NCBI GenBank assembly: GCA_944324165.1
Contig: CALUVG010000001.1
Location: 66,773-130,772, forward strand
Direction: 5' to 3'
Source of the DNA: Candidatus Gastranaerophilales bacterium
GTDB taxonomy: Bacteria; Cyanobacteriota; Vampirovibrionia; Gastranaerophilales; Gastranaerophilaceae
Length of the DNA: 64,000 nt
Position numbers and translations under genes: made by a program. The notes under the pieces are model-generated. The model was not told where the DNA came from. It worked only from the letters and a program-made list of their open reading frames with translations, and ran no database searches. Position 1 is the stretch's first letter; every line of letters begins with the position of its first letter. Positions 55,847 to 64,000 of this stretch are shown here, one piece after another.

Positions 55847-57229
55847 ATGGAAAATAATCAATTAAAAAAATTTACTACACCTATGTTTTTAAACTTTGCA
55901 CTCGGATTTTTCGGGCTGCAATTCGCCTGGCAGATGAGAATTATTCTATCCGGACCAGTTACTGAAAGCCTCGGAGCTTCACCATTTTTATACGGTTTAA
56001 TCTGGCTTGCAGGACCATTCACAGGCATGGTTGTTCAGCCTCTTGTAGGTGCATTGTCAGATAAAACAGTTTCTCCTTTCGGGCGCAGAAGACCTTATTT
56101 ATTAGGTGGTGCATTAATCGCTGCGATAGCATTATGGATTTTTCCGAATTCTGCCAATATTGCTGATTGGATCCAAAATTTAACAGGTATACAATTGCCC
56201 GCACTGACTGCATTATTTATTGCCGCAATTATGATTTGGGTTATTGATGCCTGCATTAATATTGCTCAAGGACCTTACCGCGCGCTTGTGCCTGATGTTG
56301 TTCCGGAAGAACAATATTCCATTGCAAATTCTTATATGAGTCTTTCTATCGGACTCGGGTCTGTTGTGGCTGCTGCTACTGCTCCATTTTTAAAGTGGGC
56401 ATTTAATTATCAAATGTCTATTACTGCCCAATTTATTATGGCTGCTCTGGCTTTCGCGCTTGCTATGCTCTGGACTTGTATTACGATTAAAGAACACCAG
56501 ACCAAACGCGAAGAATTAAAAGATGTTGCTGTGGCAGAAAAACAAGAGGATACTTTTATAGATTCGGTCAAAAACTTTTTTGCCCTCTCTCCTGAAGTTT
56601 CCAAAATTTGTCTTATGCAGTTCTTTACATGGATTGGTGTAATGTGTCTGCTGATATTCTTCACGCAGTATTCTGTTCATACTATTTTTGAAGTTCCGGA
56701 TCTTTCAACTGTTAGTGAAGAAGAAAGAATTTTGTTTGAAAATGCAACCCTTGTCGGTACAAATTTTTCATCCATATGTTTTGCTATATTCAACTTTATT
56801 TGTTTTGTTGTTGCTATTCCAATCGGAGTTTTGTCAGCAAAATACACAAATAAAAAAGTTCACATAATCTCACTGCTTACAATGATTCTGGCGTATCTCG
56901 GCTTAGCTTTTGCCAAAGATGTAAAACTGGTTGCCGCATTAATGGGACTTGCAGGAATTGGCTGGGCAAGCATTTGTGCATTACCTTTTGCTATGCTTTC
57001 TCAATATATTAAAAAAGGAACAGAAGGGTCTGTAATGGGTATATTCAACATATTTATAGCAGGTCCGCAAGTTCTGGTATGTACATTAGTTGCAGGATTT
57101 ATTTCTAAATGTGCATTTTCTCAAGGTGCCGATGCCGTTAATTATCACTGGGAATACGCATTTTTAATAGGTGCTGTATGCCTTGCTTTAGCATTGTTTG
57201 TTACTAATACAATTAAAGAGAAGGAATAA
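55847..57229 (+). CDS. MFS sugar transporter (GPH/SUC-like)
   Basis: A 460-residue protein with twelve membrane segments. The segment GALSDKTVSPFGRRRPYLLGG between helices 2 and 3 is the hallmark of the GPH:cation symporter and plant sucrose-transporter-like group, and NIAQGPYRALVPDVVPEEQ follows in helix 4-5 region. It probably imports a disaccharide with a cation. GGAG lies seven bases upstream. The next gene begins six bases after its stop, so the two are likely cotranscribed. Confidence 0.87.
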   Translation: MENNQLKKFTTPMFLNFALGFFGLQFAWQMRIILSGPVTESLGASPFLYGLIWLAGPFTGMVVQPLVGALSDKTVSPFGRRRPYLLGGALIAAIALWIFPNSANIADWIQNLTGIQLPALTALFIAAIMIWVIDACINIAQGPYRALVPDVVPEEQYSIANSYMSLSIGLGSVVAAATAPFLKWAFNYQMSITAQFIMAALAFALAMLWTCITIKEHQTKREELKDVAVAEKQEDTFIDSVKNFFALSPEVSKICLMQFFTWIGVMCLLIFFTQYSVHTIFEVPDLSTVSEEERILFENATLVGTNFSSICFAIFNFICFVVAIPIGVLSAKYTNKKVHIISLLTMILAYLGLAFAKDVKLVAALMGLAGIGWASICALPFAMLSQYIKKGTEGSVMGIFNIFIAGPQVLVCTLVAGFISKCAFSQGADAVNYHWEYAFLIGAVCLALALFVTNTIKEKE

Positions 57230-57235
57230 ATAAGA

Positions 57236-58657
57236 TTGAGTGAAAAAGAAAAAGATACGGAAGTTAAGAAAAGAATTTTATTAATATACCCGCCTTCACC
57301 TGTTTTAAACAGAGAGGATAGATGCCAGCAGCCGACAAAGGAGTTAATAGTAATACCTCCATTACCGCCGACTGATTTAATGTATCTTGCAGCTGTGGCT
57401 GAAAAAGCAGGACTGGAAGCTATGATTAGAGATTACAGTCAGGAAGGTGATCTGGATGAAGATTTAAGGAATTTTCAACCGGATTATCTGGTCGCAAATG
57501 TTGCAACGCCAACCCTTGAAAACGACCTGTCCGTATTTGAAAGAGCAAAGCTTATTTGTCCGGAAATTGTAACAATAGCTAAAGGGGCAGCATTTTTAAC
57601 ACTTGCAAATGAAATCCTTGCTAATCATAAAGCTCTTGATATAGTGATTATCGGTGAAGCTGAAGAAACTCTGAGAGAAATTGTATCAGGAAAATCTAAA
57701 CGCTGGATATCAGGTATTTATTACCGTGATGATTTGCTGATTAAGTTTACGGGAAAACGCCGCTTGATAGAAAAATTGGATGACTTACCATTTCCTGCGC
57801 GCCATTTAATAAACAATAAAAAATACAGAAGACCTGACAATAATGAGGTGCAAGCTGTTATAAAAGTTTCACGCGGCTGTCCTTATCATTGTTTCTTTTG
57901 TCTGGCAACGCCTGTTTCAGGGGCAAGAGTCAGAAAACGCAGTACTGATAATATTATGGAAGAAATTAAAGAATGCGTTGAAAAATATGGTATTCGTAAT
58001 TTTATTTTCTGGTCTGATATTTTCAATCTGGATAAAGAATGGGTTATGGATTTGTGTCGTAAAATTATAGACAGCGGACTGGAGATAACATGGTCTGCAA
58101 ATACCCGTGCAGATACTGCGGATCAGGAAATGGCTGATGCGATGTATGAAGCTGGATGCAGTCTCGTAAGTATCGGGGTTGAAAGCGGTTCGCAATATAT
58201 TTTAGACAAAATAGGCAAGAAAATTACACTTGATGATGTAAGAAAAACTGTCAAAATTTTTAAACAGGCACATATAAAAATTTATAACTATTTTGTTATT
58301 GGTCTGCCATGGGATGACGAGGAAACTATTGAAGATACAATAGATTTTGCCTGTGAACTTGACAGCGACTTTGTAAGTTTTTACACCGCAACCCCTCTTC
58401 CGGGCACAAGATTTTATAATTATGCAAGAGAGAACGGCTTGTTTGATAATGAAACATCTTTTGAAAATGCCTATTACTATCCGGCTGTAGATACTCATTG
58501 CCTGCCTAAAGAAAGAGTTTTTGAATTACATAAACAGGCAATAAGACGTTTTTACCTGCGTCCAAAATACATCTGGAGAATGTTACTAAGCATTCGTTCA
58601 CTCACTGAATTTCGTAACTACTTCAAAGCCGGTATGAATGTTCTGATGAGAAAATAA
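57236..58657 (+). CDS. B12-binding-domain radical SAM protein
   Basis: A 473-residue enzyme. The N-terminal cobalamin-like domain (PPLPPTDLMYLAAVAEKAG, YLVANVATPT, IIGEAEETL) is followed by the radical SAM core with Cys215, Cys219 and Cys222 (RGCPYHCFFC) and GVESGSQYILDKIGK. This is the architecture of many methyltransferases and hopanoid/lipid-modifying enzymes; the exact reaction is unknown. The start is TTG at 57236 with AGGAA nine bases upstream. It may act with the methyltransferase upstream. Confidence 0.88.
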   Translation: MSEKEKDTEVKKRILLIYPPSPVLNREDRCQQPTKELIVIPPLPPTDLMYLAAVAEKAGLEAMIRDYSQEGDLDEDLRNFQPDYLVANVATPTLENDLSVFERAKLICPEIVTIAKGAAFLTLANEILANHKALDIVIIGEAEETLREIVSGKSKRWISGIYYRDDLLIKFTGKRRLIEKLDDLPFPARHLINNKKYRRPDNNEVQAVIKVSRGCPYHCFFCLATPVSGARVRKRSTDNIMEEIKECVEKYGIRNFIFWSDIFNLDKEWVMDLCRKIIDSGLEITWSANTRADTADQEMADAMYEAGCSLVSIGVESGSQYILDKIGKKITLDDVRKTVKIFKQAHIKIYNYFVIGLPWDDEETIEDTIDFACELDSDFVSFYTATPLPGTRFYNYARENGLFDNETSFENAYYYPAVDTHCLPKERVFELHKQAIRRFYLRPKYIWRMLLSIRSLTEFRNYFKAGMNVLMRK

Positions 58658-58664
58658 CAAAATA

Positions 58665-58898
58665 TTAATTGTTTTTGTTTCTAAAAACAATTTCATACCC
58701 GAGAGACTCTGCAATATCAGCGATTTCACTAAATCTTATTGTATTATTTTTTAGTTTATTATAAAAATTTGCATATGCATTACTGTAATGTTTTTCTTCG
58801 ACTAGTTTTTGTAGAATTTTGCGAAGATTTGACCCCTTTAATATGCATAGAGTTTTAACAAAGTCAATTATACTTATGTTTTCGAATTTATAATCCAT
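58665..58898 (-). CDS. Small HTH-like regulator, divergent to a pilin gene
   Basis: A 77-residue protein that resembles minimal Cro-type regulators: IIDFVKTLCILKG, NLRKILQKLVEE, NAYANFYNKLKNNTIRFSEIADIAESLGYEIVFRNK, where the NFYNKLKNNTIRF part fits the recognition helix and following loop. It is divergent from the pilin-like gene at 59022 (123 bases). A minus-strand TAAAAT box is six bases before its ATG. It is distant in sequence from the XRE proteins at 6876, 9666 and 26557 but occupies the same position. Confidence 0.72.
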   Translation of the reverse strand: MDYKFENISIIDFVKTLCILKGSNLRKILQKLVEEKHYSNAYANFYNKLKNNTIRFSEIADIAESLGYEIVFRNKNN

Positions 58899-58938
58899 TT
58901 TTTAATTTTAGCTTTTTAGTGCATAAATAACAAACATC

Positions 58939-58986
58939 TTGACATGTTATAGCAAATTGAATACAATTTATATGTATACAAGTATA
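58939..58986 (+). promoter_or_regulatory. Pilin promoter with operator-like dyad
   Basis: TTGACA (58939-58944) and TACAAT (58962-58967) are 17 bases apart, a consensus-like promoter. The dyad TATAC-AA-GTATA (58975-58986) covers the first transcribed bases, as expected for repressor binding by the divergent HTH protein. Confidence 0.65.
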
Positions 58987-59021
58987 ATATATATTCAATA
59001 AAATATAACAGGAGGGTATTA

Positions 59022-59849
59022 ATGAAAAACATTACGCAACTTAAATTGTCTGGAAAAGATTACGCAGCGAACTGGAATACAGCATTTACTCTTGCCGAGG
59101 TATTAATAACACTCGCAATAATAGGAGTAGTTGCCGCAATGACAATTCCAACACTTGTTCAAAAATATCAGGAAAGAGTAATGATAACCAAAGTTAAGAA
59201 GTTTTATTCTGTAATAACTAATGCCGCAAATCTTGCAATGCTTGAACACGGTACATTGGATACGTGGGATTTGCCAACATCTGTGCTGCCCAACGAAGAT
59301 AACTCTAATCAGGATGAAGTTGATGCGGCACACGCCCGGTATGACTTAGTCTGGCAGCGAATTCTGCCTTATTTAAAGGTTGATAAATTTTGTTCATTTG
59401 CATCACAGAACTGTGGTCAAATATATTCTATATATAATTTACGAGGAGATCAATTGCTTAGTTCCGAATATGCTCGCCATATCACACTTGCAGATGGCAC
59501 ATCAATAGTTTCAAGCTGGTTTGAAGGAAACTGTAATCTAAAATTTGGCTCCGGCAGATATTTGGAAAATGTCTGTGGTAACTTCGTTATAGATATGAAT
59601 GGCGAAAAAGGACCTAACAGAACAGGGGTAGATTCATTCAGATTTTTGTTTACTAAATACGGTATATATCCAACAGGAACGCACGATTCAACATTAAGTG
59701 AACAATATATATTTGATAAAAATTGCAATATGACACACGATGATATATATGCAGGTTATGCGTGTACAGCCTGGGTTATAATTAACGGGAATATGGACTA
59801 CCTAAGATGCAATGACTTAGATTGGGGCAGTAAAACAAAATGTGATTAA
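59022..59849 (+). CDS. Type IV pilin-like protein (intact, long leader)
   Basis: A 275-residue prepilin with a 22-residue polar leader ending in NTA, then FTLAEVLITLAIIGVVAAMTIPTLVQKYQ. As in the pilin at 26848, Ala, not Gly, precedes the cleavage site. The globular part contains six or more Cys residues (CSFASQNC, GNCNLKF, ENVCGNF, KNCNM, YACTAW, RCNDLDW) and the DMNGEKGPNRTGVDSFRF turn common to this family. It lacks the C-terminal GWxxxDDYP signature of the other three. GGAGGG precedes the ATG by five bases. Confidence 0.88.
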   Translation: MKNITQLKLSGKDYAANWNTAFTLAEVLITLAIIGVVAAMTIPTLVQKYQERVMITKVKKFYSVITNAANLAMLEHGTLDTWDLPTSVLPNEDNSNQDEVDAAHARYDLVWQRILPYLKVDKFCSFASQNCGQIYSIYNLRGDQLLSSEYARHITLADGTSIVSSWFEGNCNLKFGSGRYLENVCGNFVIDMNGEKGPNRTGVDSFRFLFTKYGIYPTGTHDSTLSEQYIFDKNCNMTHDDIYAGYACTAWVIINGNMDYLRCNDLDWGSKTKCD

Positions 59850-59869
59850 ATATCAAAAAATATTGTAAA

Positions 59870-59893
59870 AACGCCGGTCAATTGACCGGCGTT
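59870..59893. terminator. Perfect palindrome between pilin and winged-helix gene
   Basis: AACGCCGGTCAA pairs with TTGACCGGCGTT with no spacer over 24 bases. It lies 20 bases after the pilin stop codon and eight bases after the end of the convergent gene at 59902, so it can stop both. Confidence 0.75.
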
Positions 59894-59901
59894 AAATTTA
59901 T

Positions 59902-60570
59902 TTAAACATTCAGTATAAATCCGCCCTTATCAGCATTTTGAAGGTTGTCGCCATCAATTTTTGCTCTGAGATTTTTTATGTACTTGTAAACATAATCTCT
60001 AGGCAGATCAAGTAATGCCGCAAGATCTTTTGCATAAACAATTTTATTTGAGTTTTCACAAAAATAATCAAATACCTTTTGTTCTCTGTCAGTCAAAGCT
60101 TTTTTAAACACAATTCTGACATCTTCTCTCAAAGTATCAGCAGATACAGCTTTTGTCGCTTTTCTTTTTTCTTGCTTTTCTGCTGTTGATTTTACTGTTT
60201 TTTTAGAAGTAGTTTTTGTTTTTTTCTCTTTTTCGATTTTAATTTTTGGAGCAGACTTTTTCTCTGTTTTTTCAGTTTTTACACTGTCATCCAATTTCAA
60301 TTTACCAACAGAAAAAGGTGTTGGAGAAATTTCACGTTCTCTAACCATAGCACGTTCAGCGATTGTACTCAATCTTTCGGTACGTGTCTGCATCCAATCG
60401 TCGTCATTAGAGACAACAGGTTTGCCTTTTAACACAATATCAACAAGATCATTTGTATGTTTTGCTTCTTCTATTTTTTTCCCCAATCTGGCAGCGAATT
60501 CTTCTAATGTAATCTTTTCCAATGAGCTTCTCCATTGTTTAATCTCTTCTTTGCTCAAGTATTCAGACAT
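59902..60570 (-). CDS. Lys-rich protein with C-terminal winged-helix domain
   Basis: A 222-residue protein. The N-terminal 85 residues are helical; a long Lys/Thr/Glu-rich linker (about 95-150) follows, then a winged-helix domain: LTDREQKVFDYFCENSNKIVYAKDLAALLDLPRDYVYKYIKNLRAKIDG, ending in GGFIL, as in the Trans_reg_C/OmpR effector domain. Without a receiver domain, it is probably a DNA-binding protein of unknown role. AAGGAG precedes the ATG. Confidence 0.72.
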   Translation of the reverse strand: MSEYLSKEEIKQWRSSLEKITLEEFAARLGKKIEEAKHTNDLVDIVLKGKPVVSNDDDWMQTRTERLSTIAERAMVREREISPTPFSVGKLKLDDSVKTEKTEKKSAPKIKIEKEKKTKTTSKKTVKSTAEKQEKRKATKAVSADTLREDVRIVFKKALTDREQKVFDYFCENSNKIVYAKDLAALLDLPRDYVYKYIKNLRAKIDGDNLQNADKGGFILNV

Positions 60571-60679
60571 TCATTAATCTCCTTACTAAAATCTTTTACT
60601 ATTATAATTTAGCATAAAATATATAGAAAAAATCAAAATGTTTCACAACGTAAATTTTTATGTTAAAAGTTAACAATTA

Positions 60680-61351
60680 TTAGTATAATACGCCGGAATC
60701 GAGTATTTTTTGAACTTCAGCCAGCATAATTTCGTGAATTTCTTCTATAGATTTTGTTCCGTCAATAGAAATAAAATTATATTCCTGTTTCATTTTGTTA
60801 TACTGCTCAAGACATTTGTTTTGATAAATTTCAAAACTTTTGTAGAAGTCAGTAGAAAATCCTACATCACGCCCGCTTTCATAAAAATCGAGTCCTGTTG
60901 TTCCTATAATTCTTTTCAAAAGAATATCCACAGGCATATCAAGATAGAAAATTAAATCCGGTTCAGGAGCATAATCGTATAAATTTTTAACCCATTCAAT
61001 ATCCTGCCCGCGTACAACATCGCGTGCCAGAGCAGTATAGTAATATCTGTCCAGAAGAACTATAAAGCCGGATTTTAAAGCCGGAATAATCTGATTTTCA
61101 AGACGATCAGTAAAATCCGCGGCATATAAAAGACTGTATGTTGTTGCATTCAAAAGGTTACGTTCTTTGGCATCGTCAATAACATTAGCTATAAGACGTG
61201 ACGTTTTCCATTCCGAAACAATAACCCCGTATGACTGATCCTGCATTGAACGTTTTAAAAGTTCAAGCTGAGTGGATTTACCTGAACCGTCAGTTCCCTC
61301 TATAACTATTAAAAGTCCTTCATAGTTATGTTTCTTCTCAAATTCTGCCAT
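60680..61351 (-). CDS. tmk: Thymidylate kinase-like protein, paralog 1
   Basis: A 223-residue P-loop kinase: IVIEGTDGSGKSTQLELLKRSM, and the DR motif LDRYYYTALARDVV, followed by PDLIFYLDMPVDILLKRI. The fold and motif order are those of dTMP kinase. Compared with typical enzymes the DRxxxSxxAYQ box is replaced by DRYYYTALARD. It follows paralog 2 with a one-base TAATG overlap, so both are made together. It may phosphorylate dTMP or a different deoxynucleotide, or form a mixed dimer with its neighbour. Confidence 0.85.
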   Translation of the reverse strand: MAEFEKKHNYEGLLIVIEGTDGSGKSTQLELLKRSMQDQSYGVIVSEWKTSRLIANVIDDAKERNLLNATTYSLLYAADFTDRLENQIIPALKSGFIVLLDRYYYTALARDVVRGQDIEWVKNLYDYAPEPDLIFYLDMPVDILLKRIIGTTGLDFYESGRDVGFSTDFYKSFEIYQNKCLEQYNKMKQEYNFISIDGTKSIEEIHEIMLAEVQKILDSGVLY

Positions 61352-62025
61352 TAAATTTCCACTCCTTTTGCATTTAAAATTTCTTTCAAAAGTCGTCTTA
61401 TCTCTACCTGTTTTGTATGTATAGAATCTTTGGCGTCCAGTTTGACAAGACCGAATTCATCTACCATTTTTTGATATTCTCTAATCACACGCCCTTGAAA
61501 AATAATATAACTTTCATATGGGTCATTGCTTAATTTCAAATCCATTCCGGCTTCATAGAATTTCGGGGCACGGTTTGCGCAAATTCTTTCCATTGAAGAT
61601 TGCGGATCAATATCAAAATAAACTGCAAGATCAGGTTTAATGGCAAAGTTATAGACTTGTCTGACCCATTGCGGATCAGCCCCTCTTGCCACATCTCTTG
61701 CAAAAGCAGTATAAGCATATCTGTCCGCAAGAACTATAAATCCTGCCTTGAGTGCCGGTTCAATTACCTGTGTAAATCTATCTGCAAAATCTACAGCGTG
61801 CAAAAGTGAAAATGTGCGAGGCGACAACAGATTTTTCTTTTTAGCCAATTTGGTTGTCTGACAGATTAGTTCTGAGGAATTCCACTCGGTGAAAATTACA
61901 TCTTTACCGCTTGACTTTAACCAGTCTCTAAGCAATGTAAGCTGTGTAGATTTGCCTGAGCCGTCAATTCCTTCCACACATACCAATGTTCCTTTTAAAT
62001 TATGTTTTTCTGTTAGTCTGGACAA
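61351..62025 (-). CDS. tmk: Thymidylate kinase-like protein, paralog 2
   Basis: A 224-residue P-loop kinase clearly homologous to the next gene: VCVEGIDGSGKSTQLTLLRDWL, ADRYAYTAFARDVARG and PDLAVYFDIDPQSSMERI. The Walker A region GIDGSGKSTQ is of the standard dTMP-kinase type. The start is TTG at 62025, with GAGG six bases upstream inside the end of the HD gene. The duplication is ancient, as the two proteins differ at many positions while keeping the same motifs. Confidence 0.87.
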   Translation of the reverse strand: MSRLTEKHNLKGTLVCVEGIDGSGKSTQLTLLRDWLKSSGKDVIFTEWNSSELICQTTKLAKKKNLLSPRTFSLLHAVDFADRFTQVIEPALKAGFIVLADRYAYTAFARDVARGADPQWVRQVYNFAIKPDLAVYFDIDPQSSMERICANRAPKFYEAGMDLKLSNDPYESYIIFQGRVIREYQKMVDEFGLVKLDAKDSIHTKQVEIRRLLKEILNAKGVEI

Positions 62026-62026
62026 G

Positions 62027-62869
62027 TTAATCCTCTTTCTTTTCTAATAAAGCAACACTTATTTTACCAAATTTTGCTGATAAATTATCTACAATATGGA
62101 TAAAATATAAATCAGGTTCAAGGTCTTTTTCATTCAGATCAATGATAGCCCCCCAATCAGCACGTCCGTGGTGTGCAGCTATCATTCTTGCAACCGCTTT
62201 AAACCCTTTATTCATGCATATTGAAAATCCATATTGTGAATGAGTTATCCAATCTTTGTGGAAATGTTCATCATAGTCAATCAGTCCGTTTTCTAAATCA
62301 ACGGTATACTCAAATATTTTACCTATATCGTGCAAAATACACGCCATGAAAATATCATCTCTGTTTAATTTGACTTCGCATATTTCCAGATTTTTTTCTG
62401 CAAATTTTAAACATTCCAGAATATGCACAAGCAGCCCGCCTATATAGTTATGATGCATAACTTTTGCTGCTGGGGCAACTTTTATTTTTTCGCCATATTC
62501 GGCAAAAAACTCCGTAAGAAAATTTCGTTTCTTCTCATCAGAGATTTTATCAAAAAATGCGGTTAATTTTTTAAACGCCTGTTCTCTTTCATTTTCGTCC
62601 AATCCGGTTTTTGCTTCCTTAACCAATTCCAAAACTGAAATAAGACAATTATTGAACTTTTCGTTAAATGACGCTGAGATTATGCGGACTAAATTGCCGG
62701 TGCGGAAAATTTTCACATCCATACGGTTAAGTGTCTCTTCCCAGAGAATGCAGTTCAAAACACTTTCATCTTCGGTATTTTTTAACTGCAGTTTTCCCAT
62801 TTTTGTACCGGCTTTGGTATCGCCTATTGAAAATTGTATTACTTCATAAATTACATCTGTACTAAACAT
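62027..62869 (-). CDS. HD-domain exoribonuclease-like protein (YhaM family)
   Basis: A 280-residue protein. The N-terminal OB-fold-like part (MGKLQLKNTEDESVLNCILWEETL) is followed by an HD domain with HHNYIGGLLVHILECLKFAE, ILHDIGKIFEY, HSQYGF and MIAAHHGRADWG, and VDNLSAKF at the end. This is the OB-plus-HD plan of YhaM 3'-5' exoribonucleases. It is shorter than YhaM of Bacillus (about 314 residues). It leads a tight operon with the two thymidylate-kinase-like genes (one-base gaps). Confidence 0.87.
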   Translation of the reverse strand: MFSTDVIYEVIQFSIGDTKAGTKMGKLQLKNTEDESVLNCILWEETLNRMDVKIFRTGNLVRIISASFNEKFNNCLISVLELVKEAKTGLDENEREQAFKKLTAFFDKISDEKKRNFLTEFFAEYGEKIKVAPAAKVMHHNYIGGLLVHILECLKFAEKNLEICEVKLNRDDIFMACILHDIGKIFEYTVDLENGLIDYDEHFHKDWITHSQYGFSICMNKGFKAVARMIAAHHGRADWGAIIDLNEKDLEPDLYFIHIVDNLSAKFGKISVALLEKKED

Positions 62870-62884
62870 TATTTTTTATCTCAT

Positions 62885-63949
<1,065 letters not shown>

Positions 63950-64000
63950 TCAAAAGTTACCAAATTATAAAAATTTCTTTTATTATTTTTGGCGGCTTGC

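Overview
The window looks like a chromosomal piece from a gut-type, non-photosynthetic cyanobacterial relative (Vampirovibrionia/Melainabacteria, most likely Gastranaerophilales). This assignment is inference. It rests on an AT-rich composition, Gram-negative outer-envelope genes (MsbA-type ABC exporter, a 1477-residue AsmA-like protein), type IV prepilins with the leader pattern AFTLAEVLITLAIIG, a prepilin peptidase next to a SigF-like sigma factor, an FlhB-type export protein, fermentative EtfAB and rubrerythrin, and the absence of photosynthesis or respiration genes. No rRNA, IS transposase, prophage or CRISPR array is visible.

Layout. 1-1542 (minus): a MarR-autoregulated metal operon (MarR, CDF exporter, FeoA at the window edge). 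1654-5062: a serine pathway operon (class V aminotransferase, SerA, SerB). 5952-7525: tRNA-Leu(CAG) followed by an accessory patch with heptamer repeats, a C12 tract, small unknown ORFs, an XRE gene and a decapitated pilin relic. 7638-9014: GAPDH and a DUF378 membrane protein. 9059-9986: a second decapitated pilin against an XRE gene. 9989-12801: EtfA, EtfB, a 4-Cys protein and an NfnA-like flavoprotein. 12934-20464: a secreted protein, a BlaI-type regulator pair, a surface protein and the giant AsmA-like protein. 20564-24231: rubrerythrin, Maf, small proteins and a U32 family protein. 24256-24735: a gene remnant and a structured repeat patch. 24869-27492: a TPR protein and an intact XRE/pilin divergent module. 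27644-29646: rnhB, rbgA, rplS. 29817-31216: a 45-residue protein, a GT11 fucosyltransferase, palindromic repeats and tRNA-Leu(TAG). 31604-34039: msbA, an unknown gene and a stand-alone LuxR-type HTH. 34091-39353: glmS, def-fmt and dnaJ-like/queE. 39447-48366: a SulP transporter, then a group made of FlhB, a sigma factor and three proteins with Ser/Asn/Thr-rich N termini and no Sec signal (kinase-like, papain-like, 5'-nucleotidase). 48559-58657: gyrB, pilD, sigma factor, gatC, pyrG, methyltransferase, MFS transporter and a B12-type radical SAM enzyme. 58665-59849: a second intact HTH/pilin module. 59902-63910: a winged-helix protein, two tandem thymidylate-kinase paralogs, a YhaM-like HD protein and ilvC.

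The two most interesting patterns are these. First, four loci pair a small HTH regulator head-to-head with a pilin-like gene; in two the intergenic region carries operator-like dyads, and in the other two the pilin 5' end has been lost exactly against the regulator. Second, flhB, a sigma factor and putative non-Sec enzymes cluster together. Several genes also have a -10 box so close to the start codon that their mRNAs should be leaderless.
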